The notes below the pieces were generated by a model that ran no database searches, was not told where the DNA came from, and saw only the letters and a list, made by a program, of their open reading frames with translations. Made by a program: the position numbers and the translations under genes. Shown piece after piece: positions 43,554 through 55,297 of a stretch of DNA of 64,000 nt. This stretch comes from Streblospio benedicti. Lineage: Eukaryota > Annelida > Polychaeta > Spionida > Spionidae. How positions within the stretch are numbered: position 1 is the first letter of the stretch; every line of letters begins with the position of its first letter. The stretch is from positions 12,969,265-13,033,264 of the forward strand of contig CM032669.1 of assembly GCA_019095985.1 (NCBI GenBank), written 5' to 3'.

Positions 43554-44636
43554 ATGTGTCCCATTTTACCTGGTGTAATTCCTACAACATCAGACAAGAC
43601 AGCACACACCATTGGCGTAGAGAAAGTGACCTCTCAAAACACTTCATCAAATAAGCTGAAGATTATAAAACGCAACAAGCGTGGTCAAAGGACAAGATGT
43701 TGGAGAAAAAAAAAGAGTATGGATGTTATGAAATCTCAAATGAATGGCAGTAAATTAATCAATTCTAAATCTGCACATGATCAAAAGGAAGGTACGCATG
43801 AAATTTCAGTTCTTTCATCCATGTCTGCAGATGACCAAGTCAAAGGGTCGCAAGTAAGTGCGATTGTTGCCTCTGAGTCTGTATGTGATGAAGTAGAAGC
43901 TATAGAGCAGAGTGCAATAAATATTTCTAATTCTGCAGATCACGCTGAAGATATACAGCGTAATGCACATGTAGTAATTATTTCTAACTCTGCAGTTCAA
44001 GATGAAAATGTACAGCGAAATAGCATTATTTCTAAATCTGCTGGCGGTGTAGAGGATAGTACAGTAATTGATTCAAAATCTGGATGTACTGAAATTGAGA
44101 GTAATAGTAAACAGTTATGTGCAGTAAATCCTTTCAATTCTGTTTATGATCCGACAGTGAAACTACAAAAATATGGTGTAAGGGATGAAGTTAGCGTTTC
44201 AAGTGAGCCAGAAAGGGATCTTTTGTATGATGATTACCTGACAAATGACTTATTCATATCCATGCCATTAGGTGATATGAGTAATAATTCATTGGAAATG
44301 GATGCCATAGAACACAACCTTATGTGTGATAAAAGTAGCAAATGTAATCTTGCAACTCATACAGAAAAAATTCATGTGGATGGAAAAGAAAATGCTTTCA
44401 TAGAAAATAAACCTGAAAGTCTGTTATTTGAATCAAGAAAATCATCTGGAGAGGATGGTGGTAGTAATAGCAAAACTGACGATTATTATGACGGGATACC
44501 ATTATCAAAAGGATGTGTTGCAATGAACCAAGGTAATACTAATATCCCGGATATCAACAAATCATTAATGAGCAGGGGTACACGATCTCTGTCAGGGATC
44601 GGAAGAGGAATTCCAAAAATGAAAAATTTTCATTAA
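43554..44636 (+). CDS. Unrecognised 360-residue ORF with Ser/acid-rich repeats
   Basis: This is an uninterrupted frame of 361 codons in sequence otherwise full of stops, so it is very likely coding. The frame is open upstream to 43500, and a splice acceptor (GCTTTCCAG, 43533) offers an alternative start as an internal exon. The ATG at 43554 has a weak context. A basic patch KIIKRNKRGQRTRCWRKKKS (residues about 40-60) precedes about seven degenerate repeats of 14-22 residues beginning S-x-S-[AVG] (for example SNSADHAEDIQRN, SNSAVQDENVQRN, SKSAGGVEDS). The C-terminal half is acidic with LLYDDYLTNDLFISMPLGDM. After the stop, a GT donor (GAAAGTAAGT, 44671) continues an overlapping open frame RKRNSKNEKFSLNYIPIVR, so the true 3' structure is uncertain. 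No family is recognised. It may be a host gene or the N-terminal ORF of a LINE. Confidence 0.55.
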   Translation: MCPILPGVIPTTSDKTAHTIGVEKVTSQNTSSNKLKIIKRNKRGQRTRCWRKKKSMDVMKSQMNGSKLINSKSAHDQKEGTHEISVLSSMSADDQVKGSQVSAIVASESVCDEVEAIEQSAINISNSADHAEDIQRNAHVVIISNSAVQDENVQRNSIISKSAGGVEDSTVIDSKSGCTEIESNSKQLCAVNPFNSVYDPTVKLQKYGVRDEVSVSSEPERDLLYDDYLTNDLFISMPLGDMSNNSLEMDAIEHNLMCDKSSKCNLATHTEKIHVDGKENAFIENKPESLLFESRKSSGEDGGSNSKTDDYYDGIPLSKGCVAMNQGNTNIPDINKSLMSRGTRSLSGIGRGIPKMKNFH

Positions 44637-44639
44637 ATT

Positions 44640-46580
44640 ATATTCCAATTGTTAGAACACCTAAGGGAAAGTAAGTTTGATTAATATTTGAAAAGATACT
44701 GTTTTACTATATGTATGACTTGAATCCATCACTGTAATTACCTTATATTTGAAGTTCTGTCAACTGTTTGAGAAATGGCTTGTATACCAAAATTCGTTTA
44801 TGTAATCATCACACTTTGTTTCATTTTGAATGTTTTCTAGTGTAAATATCTTGCCTGCAAATTACTAATAATTCAAAGTTCGTAATGAATTTAATCCATT
44901 GTAATATGTGGATTGTGCTAGATATATTTTTTTTTCCGTTCTGTTATAACTATCTATGTGACATGTAGGCTACTTTTGTATATATCTAATCTATTTCATT
45001 TTTTGCTCGTCTTACTTTTCTAATTGGCCTATTTTAGTAAAGTAGTGCTTTTTATAACAGATTGCTCTGTCATATTTTACGTTTTGTATGTTCATGTTTT
45101 ATCTTGTGGTGGGTGGTTGTAGTTTTCCTTTCACCTTTTAGAAATGATGTATCAACATGTTATGTGTACACAACTTGCATGTATACTAAAATACAGGATG
45201 ATTTCATTTAAATGGTATTTTCACTTCACAGTTACGATTGGCGATTACATGTATTTTAGAAGTATTGAATTCATTTTGATGAAATCTTGCCCGTGAACTT
45301 TTCAAATCCTTCACAAACTGCTGTAGGAGTTCTATAAAATCATGCTCGTATTTTTTTAAGGTTACTGTAGGACAGGGCTATATAAGAAACTTTTTTGAAT
45401 CATGAAACTTTCACGAGTGTTGCTTGATGATTTGAAAAGTTAATTAGGTTTTGCATCAAGCCAATTTTGAGTTGTGACCTGCGAAAATTAGGAAACCTCA
45501 CTATAGTAAAGCTTACACTTGAGATGCATAGCTTTTACAGCATGATTGAAAATATTGAAATTTTATTAGTAATAATATAAGTGTTTTGTTGCTAAGTATT
45601 AGTTGCTTATAACTTTAACTATGATATAATAGTTGTAATAATATTGAAATTTTATAAATAATAATTTAAGTATTTTTTTGTTCAGTATTAGTTATTTATA
45701 ACTTTAAATATGTCAAATTATTTGTGATTATACAAAGAATGGCAAGTGAAAGTAAAGAGTTTGATTAGAATAAACTGGTCAGGTGGGTTTTTTCAATTTA
45801 ATTGTAATCACATATTTTATTTTTATTTTTTTTTATGCTGTATTATAAACTTAAGAAAAGTTAATGATTTTTACGTAACTAATTTTTACTTCTTGCTTTT
45901 CAGATTATACCCTTCAGGCTGAGCTATGTGCATAGTAGACCTGCGCTTTCAGTGTTTCGGTGCCAATTGGGGCTGTGTACCGGTACATAGGGATAGATAA
46001 CAAGACATTTGTAAGGATAATTTTAGAGCTGTGAAAGGCTATGAAAAACTTTAAATCACAATTCTGCGAACAATCATCTCACTGGTAGTAGTTAAATTAT
46101 TTAAGTATTATGCTATTTTATAATGTCTTTTACATTTTAAATAATCTATTTTATATTTATTACCTTTGATGATTTACAGAGGACAATTTTTAAACCAATA
46201 TATACTTTTGCCAATATTGTGCAAAGATTACTTCAGGGTAAACCATGTCCAAATAATATTTAGTTCTATTTATTCTCTTTTTTTAGATAGGGTTGTAATT
46301 TGAAACTTAGAACTCCGCATTTTTACCATTCAGTCAATTGAAAATATTTTATTCACAGTTTATGCTACTATATACAAGAATGAAGTTGAACAGTTCAAAA
46401 TAGTATAACATGAATAATACCAAATATATTACGTATGAACTATTTGTAACCAATTGGGATCACTAAAAATCAAATATATGTATACAGACAAAAAATGATG
46501 ATTTGTTTGAAATATTTTAATTCCTTTGTTTGAAATATTTTACAAGTCAAACTGTATATTGTTTGTTGTTTTGATCCACC
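44640..46580. other. AT-rich stretch, nothing recognised
   Basis: No gene is supported. Near-duplicate phrases occur at 45540-45640 and 45635-45720 (ATATTGAAATTTTAT, AGTATTAGTT, TATAACTTTAA), a two-copy tandem duplication of about 100 bp. Confidence 0.5.
45545..45725 (+). repeat. Two-copy tandem duplication, period about 95 bp
   Basis: Both copies contain ATATTGAAATTTTAT, AATAAT, AAGT, TTTTTTG/GTTTTGTTG, AGTATTAGTT and ATAACTTTAA in order. Confidence 0.6.
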
Positions 46581-46582
46581 TC

Positions 46583-47362
46583 CAAAAAGAAGATCTACAT
46601 GTACATGTAGACCAAATTTGCCATCAACATCAATCAAAATGACCAAATGATCAAAATGAAAATCCAAATACATTTATGCTATCAGTAGCATTACAGCGGT
46701 ATTGTTTCAACTAGATCAATGTATTTCAAAATTGTTAGATCCTATTGTAAAAATTATGAGAATAGGGTCTGTATTGCAAAATTCACATGTACATTTATTT
46801 AACAAAATGATAGGTGATGAGTTAGAGCAGCTCAATATATTGTCACTTAGAGAAGATACAAATACAGCAGATACTACTAAAATAAAGCAAAGAACTGAAG
46901 AATGGTTCAAACTTCGAGATCAGTTTATAAAGGAAGCACATCTTCTACATTTTTAGATTTCAAAGGCCTAGTAGAAACGAAATATTGAAAATTGGAAAGG
47001 TACCATCTGAAATTCCTTGTAGAAGTAAAACAAATCATAAAACAATTCTTCTTTATCCAGTCTGGAGACAATACTATGAAGCAATTCTGTATAACTTTCA
47101 ATCATCTTTCAGTATTACTCAATCCCATATTTCTAAGCAACCGTCTTTTTCTATGTTTTTTTGAAGATAACTTTCTTTTGGAAGATTTTTTGGGTGGGCT
47201 TTTCTTGACACTGTTGGTGTCTTCACTGTACATGTAATATCATTTAACTCATTTTGATTGTTATTTTGATTGTCATTTTGTTTGTTATTTTGAAGGTCAT
47301 TTTGATTGACTGATGTTCGATTGATGGCAAATTTGGTCTACATGTAGATCGTCTTCTTTTAG
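46583..47362. mobile_element. Inverted-repeat bounded segment with YqaJ-like nuclease scrap
   Basis: 46583-46646 and 47294-47362 are inverted copies (AGATCTACATGTACATGTAG, ACCAAATTTGCCATCAA, CAATCAAAATGACC), matching at roughly 85 percent. Between them, 46702-46956 encodes VLQNSHVHLFNKMIGDELEQ and TTKIKQRTEEWFKLRDQF. The last phrase resembles the start of YqaJ-type nuclease domains in repetitive marine-invertebrate ORFs. The rest of a nuclease is not visible. It is a fossil fragment. Confidence 0.4.
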
Positions 47363-48240
47363 TGGATGTAAGGAGAGTTTGGCTTTTCTTTCATGTAAAC
47401 ATTGCATTTGTAAACAGATTTCCTCAGTTTTTACCGCATGCAGCTTTTTTGTTAGAAAAATGATGCCTGTGATTTTACCGTGATCTTAGCTCTGGACAAA
47501 ATTTGCCAAAGATTTGGCCATAACTAAATAACTAGATCTACAATATGCATGCCGCTTGACATGGATGTAGTTTGAAGACCATATTTCTTATTCATGTGGA
47601 TAATATTGACTTTAAATGTAGACTTCATTGAGTTTACTGTAGCTCCTGGCTGCCACGATTAGTGAACTGTTTTGAAAACTGTACATTCTGGATATTGTGA
47701 TTGCTAATAAAATTTTGGACAAATGGCAAATACATGGGACTGATTTTACAGATTTGTTATTGTGTCTATATATTTTTAAGTACATGTAACAAATATGAAA
47801 GACCCATTTCAAGAATTATAAATGCTTTGTTATAGCTATACCACCAAATATTGACTATAAAATAATAATGGAATAAGCAGCCGTCACATAAACAATTTAA
47901 TTCACATTTTATTTTTTTGGCCTATTTTTCAATATTACTATTTAACCAACGTTATTTGTGTAAGAATATTGATGGATTATCGGTTTCAAAATTTTACTTT
48001 ACGTGATATTGTCAAACCAAACAATAATAATCTGCTAAAAGCGTCAAAGATTTAAAATACCTCATTTTAACAAGTTATTGCAAACAAATGATGTATTTTT
48101 GTTATATGCAGTATAAAATAGTGGGAAGACCTATAATATTCATGTGCAAAGCCATCAGTCTTTTTGGCAGCAAACCGCATTCTAAATGTGTAATTTAAAA
48201 TAAAAAGGTATCTTTATGAATTAGATAAATGGAATTAAGG
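47363..48240. other. AT-rich stretch, nothing recognised
   Basis: No coding, repeat or RNA signal was found. Confidence 0.45.
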
Positions 48241-48600
48241 TGGGCTTTGAATTTCAACACACTTTATACATATAAAATAAAAAAGGGGGGAAATTCGCAC
48301 CCACCCAATGGCCCCCTCGTCCCCCCCCCCCCCAACGGCATTCTCTGTTTGTGACCTCTTGGGGCTATAAGGAAGGGGGAGGGATATTGGCTTTCATGGA
48401 AGTGGGATGTGGGAAAAGGCCAAAAAAATTGCTGGATATGGGAAAAAGGCCATAAGATTAGGGGTGTGGGAAATACGGCCTCCCAAAATATGGATGTGGT
48501 ATTTCTTGACCTCTTATACCCCTTCCCCCATCTCCCCCGGCCTAGTAGCAAGCAAACCCACTCAACTGGAACATTCATACAACGGACTCGAAAATGACTC
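48241..48600. repeat. Low-complexity G/C-run region
   Basis: It contains a C14 run (48324-48334 and flanks) and repeated GGGAAAAGGCC, GGGAAAAAGGCC and GGGAAATACGGCC phrases at 48412, 48438 and 48467. These form a short degenerate tandem repeat of about 28 bp. Confidence 0.5.
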
Positions 48601-48900
48601 CTGCTGTGCACCTGCTTAACATAATAAATGCTGATTCCAGTATAGTGATATGTGCTGTTTAAGCTTAATAGGAATTGTTTTATAAACATGATCATGAACC
48701 AGAATTTAAAATTGGCCCACGGCTTTTCTTAGAATTATGCTAAAGATTTTTATAAACCATGATAGCATTTCCCCGCTGATGTATATTCACACTATAATGT
48801 TGAATGCTACACATCGATAGCATTTGTTTCGTGAACGCTATTTCGTGAACGCTATTTTTATTTGTGTATTAATAAGGTCACAAATCCATACAGGGGTGAT

Positions 48901-49000
48901 NNNNNNNNNNNNNNNNNNNNNNNNNNNNNNNNNNNNNNNNNNNNNNNNNNNNNNNNNNNNNNNNNNNNNNNNNNNNNNNNNNNNNNNNNNNNNNNNNNNN
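48901..49000. other. Assembly gap (100 N)
   Basis: Exactly 100 N. Sequence on the right (to 49265) is GC-richer than on the left, so the join may cross a repeat. Confidence 0.99.
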
Positions 49001-49734
49001 TTTGTTTGTGAAGAGTATATTGGACTGATGTAAGGGGTATCCCCATGGCTCTGAGTGCTGGCACTGGTGCAAGTCCCTTCATTAAACCTTTCCCGCCCAG
49101 TGTCCAGTCACCGCATCTCGAGCTATGGTTCACACAGATAATTTTTAAACAACACCATAAAATGGTCTGCGTGTCACCAACCTCGCTGGATCCAGACCTT
49201 GTCAAAGTTGGACGTCGGGTCAGGTCTTGTACCGAGCCAAAGAGCGTACCCACTACAGAGACTTAAAATTTACATGTATCAATTTTTACGGTTCTTAGAC
49301 CACTTTTATGTGTGGTTAGGGGCGGACCATTACTTTTTTGGGGGGCGCGAGTAAATTTTTTCGAACAAACATTTTTTTTCACATGGCCATATGCAAACAT
49401 TTTTTTTCACATGATGACGCTGACAAACATTTTCTTTTCAATCAGAACTTTAATGTCAACATTTTTTTGCATACAAAATTGACAATGACTTCTCAAATTT
49501 TAATTAATTTGTATTTACTACTAGCGTATTAAAACAGAGTGGAATGGATTGAAAATACTACTAATATTTATATGTCAATGTTGAAAATGAATCGAAATGA
49601 ATTAATGCTTTTCACATGTGAAGCTTCAAAGAACCATAGACATTTTTACCTCACCTGTCAGATCACCTTTTGGCCGTCAGCTCGTTCGGCTGTACGTCCA
49701 CAATTAATATTTACACAATAGTTTCTAGATTTTT

Positions 49735-50035
49735 CATTCAATTTTCATTAATCTTACACACAACTTGTATGCCTAATAGATTGTCATTCCATGGTTGAAT
49801 CATGCCGCATGGCGGAAAATTGACCCCGCCTCAGGGGTCCATCAAATTTTTTAGTATAAACCGTAGCTGGATCATTTTCAATTTTCATCAGATTTATGCA
49901 TGGTGTATTCGTCTATATAATCATCATTCCATAGTTAAATCATGACCCTGGGGTCCATCAAAATTTGTAAGTATAAACCATAGCTGGGTTATTTTTCATT
50001 CGATATTCTCCAAATTTACACACAATGTGTATGCA
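49735..50035 (+). repeat. Tandem repeat, about 2.5 copies of 125 bp
   Basis: Repeating landmarks in order are CATTCAATTTTCAT, TACACACAA, TTGTATGC, CATTCCATGGTTGAATCATG, GGGGTCCATCAAA, AGTATAAACC and TAGCTGG. The second copy shows CATTCCATAGTTAAATCATG, and a third begins at 49998. No function is seen. Confidence 0.75.
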
Positions 50036-50829
50036 TATATGTGAAAAAAATGGTGAAATGTGCAAAAGCGCGGCCTAGATGAATCACTGTGACAAGTGAA
50101 CCTCTCTTAAATTTGGTAATCCGCAGCTCATAAGTAATACTCTGAAGATCTTTTGGGCTTCATATTTGAATATACACCCCTGGGCGTACAAATGAGAACT
50201 TTTTCCATCGCCAAAGGTCCAAAAAGTACCATTTTTCAGATAAAAGCTCATGGGCTTTCATATTGAGGCATTGGTACACAAAATATGCTGATTGCATGCA
50301 AAGAACACTTCATGTAATTATGAATACATTATGGATACTAAAACTGTTGGTAACATATTGCATTTTTAAGCGATAAATGTAAAAATAAAGTTTTCAACAC
50401 GATTGTATATTGATAATCAGATTGATAGACCTGTTTGCAGTACAAGGAAGATGTCACTGACATTCAAAAAAAAAAAAAAAAAAAAAATGAAGGAACTTCT
50501 TCATTCATGGTATAATATGTACTGTAGCAAAACTCGTAAAGTAGGCCTCCAGTGCGCGACTCATTGTAGCATGGTCGCAGACTATAAACCAGCCCCTTAG
50601 TATAAGTTGCACTGGAGTAGGTTAGATTTCCTGGGCTACACACACCTTGATAGGCTTTGTTGTTGTTCATTATTATGGCCACTGTAGGATTAGGGAACAG
50701 TACTCTCTTGTACTGGTTATGAGCCGAATAGCGGCAGTTCTCTCTTAGATGCTGGATGGGCAGCAAGTAGGGTTGTCGGCCTATTCCTCGGAATAGGCCC
50801 ACATTCACTTGTTCTTCCAAGGTTGGCCG

Positions 50830-51130
50830 GTGGCCTTCCTTCCTCTCGTGTTCTAAGGTCTGCGTGGGTGTGCGTAGGGGACGCCTGAATCACATGCGTG
50901 TCAGCACTGGTGCGAAGTCCTTCCCGTGAGGAAGCCTCTCGTGAAACCCAGGGGTGAACACCGTCTTGGCAGTGGGTAACCGGAACCTAGGCCGGGGCGC
51001 ACGTGGAGAGCATTAGTACACAACGAGGAGTCATCTAGAGAACCGCCAGACCTCCCGGGGCCGTGTGTGGGCTTTGCCCACCGCGCCGCCCCCGGGCCCC
51101 TGTCAAGGGAAATGCGGTGAACTGACAAGG
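50830..51130. other. GC-rich island of unknown nature
   Basis: About 300 bp are strongly GC-rich (with CCCGGGG, GCCGGGGCGC and GCCGCCCCCGGGCCCC phrases) within an AT-rich window. The short ORFs in it have no motif. GCACTGGTGCGAAGTCCTTC at 50900 resembles GCACTGGTGCAAGTCCCTTC at 49058, which suggests a dispersed repeat. It is not tRNA or obvious rRNA. Confidence 0.5.
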
Positions 51131-51320
51131 CCGGCAGTAGTGTATATTGCCACTTTCTTCACAGTACAATGTATATAATTTCAGCGTGGAAATTTGCCTT
51201 TGCTTTAAGAGAAAGTAGATAATAAAGTATTTGGTATATTCAGAATATATGTGTTAATGTTTGAAATACAGAATACAGAAGAAATAAATTAGTATCACTG
51301 CCATCAATAAACATACTGTA

Positions 51321-51357
51321 AGCACAGATTAGTTAAACAGTTTAACTAATCTGTGCT
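51321..51357. repeat. Perfect 17-bp hairpin
   Basis: AGCACAGATTAGTTAAA and its exact complement flank a CAG loop. It lies just right of the GC-rich island. Confidence 0.8.
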
Positions 51358-51639
51358 GTAAGTAAAAATGAATGTCACAAACGCGTAAAAATAGTGTGCA
51401 AACAATTTTTTTTCTTTACAAATGAAACAAACATTTTTTCCTTTCTAAATGAGAACAAACAATTTTTTTTCCATGTTGAAAAAAATAACGCAAGGCTAAA
51501 AATTGGTGAAAAAAAAGGTTTCATTTGTCTAGAAAAAAATAAATGCCAAATTTTGTAATAATTGAGGTTCAGTAATCTAAGAAGAAAAAAAACTAAGAAA
51601 AAGAGTTAGATGTCAAATTTCATGAAAGAAAAATAATTG

Positions 51640-53560
51640 GAGCTATGGTGAAAATAGCTGCCCCCCCCCCCCCCCCGAGATTAAATGGTCGATGCCTGAC
51701 AGACACACGTAGTGAAAAAACGGAAAACGAAAAAGTGTGCATCGTGACACTGCCACAGCAAGGACACACTTTTCGTGAGATGGGACGTATGCCCGGCTTT
51801 CACCACAGTACGGCATCAAGGTGGTACAGGTAAAAAAAATATAGTTTTATAACATTTAATGCCTCTATAATGTTCTAAAATAACCTAATTAACATTCAGC
51901 TTTATCTTATGATAATTTAAATGAAATATCTCTGTAATAGATACTGATACCAACTGTTGCTCTTGAAAGTATTATATTAATGAATACTATGAAATTGATG
52001 AATGATTTTACGGATTTTGTAAGTGCAATTATTTTCAATTTCAATGTATAAATGTGATTTCAATACGGTACCGCTATCACAGTAATTGAATGTTTTATAA
52101 ACATGAAGATATACTTTGTTAAACAGACACCATAGAGCGCTGCACAGCCTTCGCTGTGCAAACAGGCCTGGACGGCCAAGGTGTACCACTGCCTGGCAAG
52201 ACAGAGCCATCGTCAAGAAGGCAACCACTGTTCTCCGCTCCAAGCATCGCCCATGGCTACACAGTCGGCACAGTAAAGGGACCACTGAAGGCAGCCGGAC
52301 TCCATGGCAGGATCGCTGTGCAGAAAGAGCACTTTACCCCTTGACACATCCAGCAAGGACTAAATTTTGCTCAGGTATATTTGACACCAAATGCTATATT
52401 ATATATAAATAATTAAAATGCATCAACATGCAGGAAAGTTACCTATAACTTTAATAGCACGAAAATCATTCGCAATATTTTGGCAGTATTATATATTTCA
52501 TAATTGATGATTGGATCACGCAATCATGATAGAACCCATTCCGTAATATTGCCATTACAATATGATGTAATTGAATAAAATACTTCATATGCTTTTAAAT
52601 TTATGTCCATTATAATTAAATAGGGTAATTCCTCAAAACTTCATTTATGTTTTAAGGTGGTTAGTATAAACCATATTGTGTTGGTGTTTGTTTTGTTTTA
52701 GGTCAAAAACGTTTATTTAAAAAAAATCTGTACATATTTTAATATTTTGGGATAAAAGAAAAACAAACACCAACACGAATAGGGTAATTGCACGGACATA
52801 AGTTCCTAATAGGTTAAGTATATTCAAGATCATGTTTAATTAGTATGTGGATGTCCCGCTTTATTCTGCCAACTCTATTTTTATTTTAAAAATATATCAT
52901 AGTAACTCTTCATGAAAAAAATTCTTTTTTTGGATTTTAATTTTTGAAGAAATATGTACATTTATTAAGTTTGTAAAATTGGAAAGTCTCTAAAGAGCCG
53001 AAAAGCTTTTTTGTGCAATAAAATTAATTTCACATTTTGTATATTAGAAGTCAAATGTGGTAGGGAAAGACCATTATGCTAAACATATGATTTGTATCAA
53101 TTTGAATTCAGTATTTCTTCTAACAATTTGCAAATGGCAGCCGCTTTCAGAGAGAATACATGGTGTCAGGCCACCATAATTGATGATTTTTCAATGCCAG
53201 TTTAGGCATGCATGAGTGGAGTTGGGTGTATGGCAACACGCCGAAGTGATGCAACTTAAACAGGCACAAATATATTGACATTTTAGACAATGTAATGATG
53301 CCAGCTGCCCATCAGCATTTTGGTAATGAGTTCGTTTTTGCCATGGCCACCGAAGGACCCAGACATGAACCCAATTGAAAATGTTTGACTGGAAATGGTG
53401 CGAAACATACAGCTACAGCCTCTAGCTGCTAAATGCCAAGCAACTGTGGTCGACGCCAGTACTGGCTCAAACTCAATGAGTCCATGCCAAAACGATTGAG
53501 AGCAATTGTTGCTAAAGAGGGATATTGGACATCATATTAAATATTGTGTAAATTTATCTA
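51640..53560 (+). mobile_element. Tc1-like transposase remnant, apparently with intron
   Basis: The first part (51690-51835) encodes CIVTLPQQGHTFREMGRMPG and FHHSTASRWYR, the first helix-turn-helix of Tc1 transposases. The next part (from 52129) gives HHRALHSLRCANRPGRPRCT and DRAIVKKATTVLRSK, the GRPR hook and second helix-turn-helix. The joint has GT (TACAGGTAAAA, 51834) and AG (TTGTTAAACAG, 52128) and would splice in frame. Later come LKAAGLHGRIAVQKEHFTP (one frame change), a second possible donor CAGGTATATT (52373), and after about 0.7 kb WPPKDPDMNPIENV and NDWEQLLLKRD near the C-terminus (53.34-53.53 kb). The catalytic QDNA.PH segment is missing and several stops are present, so it is dead. 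Confidence 0.75.
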
Positions 53561-53875
53561 TCAATCTGCTGCTTCTATTTGTTTTGAGGTGGCCTCCTAC
53601 ATGCAAAAATTGCGTTTTTATTACATACATTTTGTATATATTTTATTATTTATCGTTATTGTTTATCTTGACAAGAAAAAAAGATTTTTTTGAAATGTTT
53701 GTCATGCTCCTTACAGTGCCATGTTTGTTAACATTTATCTACTGTAAGTCAAACATAAGTTGCATGTCACACGTGTGACATAAAATTCACCTGTGCATGT
53801 TTCTTTAAACATAAGTTGCACGTCGCACTTACAGTCACTCTCATATACAAGTCACAGGTCAGGTACAGCACATAC

Positions 53876-54056
53876 TGTAAAACTAGAAATGTTTGCACAT
53901 GATTTAATTTTCGAATTTCGGGGTAGGTGCAAAAAACGCAAACTTAAATAAAGTAGGTCCGGGATGGACCAAAATCACAAAATTGAATAGCCACAAAATA
54001 ATTTATAGATGAAAATTGCAAAATTTAATAGCCACGAAATATTCAAGTTTTACAAT
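53876..54056. mobile_element. Possible small MITE, about 180 bp
   Basis: The left end ACTGTAAAACTAGAAATGTT and the right end, read inward, ATTGTAAAACTTGAATATTT are imperfect inverted repeats. Inside are AAATTGAATAGCCACAAAAT and AAATTTAATAGCCACGAAAT as direct repeats. It is directly left of the second mariner-like element. Confidence 0.45.
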
Positions 54057-54217
54057 AAGTCACACTTTTTCTTCTCTACTAAAGAAAGCGGCAGAGAAGG
54101 TGGTGATGATGGTGGTTCAAGACCTGTTTGGTGGTGGAGGGGCCTAAAAGAGATGGTGGAGGGAAGAGCATTAATCTGTTCCAAATCTCATCCGTTTCAC
54201 CCGAGCATCGGGAAGTA

Positions 54218-54808
54218 CAGTACTGATTCCATCAGAATGATACAGAAGAAAAACCTAGAGAATTACGTCACGATTCCTTACGTGTTTTTCTCCATTCTTC
54301 TCATTGTTGCAACTATTACGAAATATAGGTTCTGTATCTTCCCCAATTACAGCTTTTTTCATGACTCGCCTGAAGTTCCATTTATTCCGATTGTTCCCCT
54401 TATATTACGCATTTTACGGAGGTTGCCATAATAAAAAGAATATTTCTATAAGTTCAAAATCACGCCGATATTTTGACAGATTTTCGTTTTATTGGGTGTA
54501 TATATGGCTTCTTCTTTCACTTTCTGGAGGGAATAAACGAGAATGCCTGAACAAATCCGAACATTTATTAGCGATAGATGGGCGCCATTAATAGGAAGTA
54601 TGAGAAAATGTTCTGCTTATTACGTTTTTTTTTCTGTTTATTTCGATAATCGTAAGTATCGTAGTTTTGGTGATTGAGCAGTTCCAAGAAAACCGTGATA
54701 GCCAAAACTCTGTTGCGAATTGTTGCGAATTATTACATTTTCTTACGCCGATTCTGAGCGCCGATTCCTCTAATTTCGTTTCGGTTCTGTATCCTGGAAT
54801 CAGTACTG
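54218..54808. mobile_element. Mariner-like TIR element, copy 2, 591 bp
   Basis: TA flanks both ends (54216-54217 and 54809-54810). The termini read CAGTACTGATTCC inward from both sides. The interior follows the reverse complement of 33120-34151: CGTAAGTATCGTAGTTT, GGTGATTGAGCAGTTCCAAG, GTTGCGAATTATTAC and ACGATTCCTTACG. It is shorter than copy 1 because it lacks the 33420-33900 part. There is no transposase. Confidence 0.8.
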
Positions 54809-54810
54809 TA

Positions 54811-55203
54811 GGTGATGATTTAGTCTGTTCCGAACCTGTTTGGATGGCCGTGAAGGAGGGAAGAGCTTAGCTGGGTGGAGGGATATTAGGATTGAATCAT
54901 TACCATTTACTGTGTATATGGCCTTGAGATATTATGATGATATGAGGAATAGAAGGTAATGGAGTGTAGTTAATTATTGGGGGGGGCTGGTAGGAGGATG
55001 GGGGAAGAGAGAGAGGAGTAAGTAAATGAATAATAGATGTAATATAATTACATGCACCTGTAGATCCAACTCACATAAAAATAAGTAATTGTCATCCATG
55101 TCATCCCGTTTTATTGAGGCAGGCCAGGAAAAGTCTTCTATAAAGGATTTCTTCTATATAGGGTTTGGTCTCAACTCCAACAATGCTTCAGAAAAAAACA
55201 AAC
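54811..55203. other. Intergenic, downstream of the TRIM gene
   Basis: No gene or repeat is recognised. A G7 run lies at 54981. Confidence 0.5.
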
Positions 55204-55209
55204 TTTATT
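55204..55209 (-). terminator. Poly(A) signal of the TRIM gene
   Basis: AATAAA on the minus strand lies 89 bp after the stop codon, at the usual distance for a short 3' UTR. Confidence 0.65.
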
Positions 55210-55297
55210 AACTCCACACATACATATCTATACAAGAAACTATGGCATGATTTTATCAATTCAATGTTTAAAAAGGCATGTGTCAGAAAGTAATCCA

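Noticed and set aside
48241-48695. Long minus-strand open frame with Pro/Gly-rich sequence
   Set aside because: It spans the low-complexity G/C-run region and has no motif.
50464-50820. 118-residue minus-strand frame starting in an A-run
   Set aside because: No recognisable domain. It lies in repeat-like sequence and part of it translates the A-run as poly-Phe.
49319-51690. A 2.4-kb element with ends like GGACCATTACTTTTTTGGGG
   Set aside because: The right end (rc CGACCATTTAATCTCGGGGG) is only loosely similar and depends on homopolymers. The inner AAACATTTTTTT repeats are direct, not inverted.
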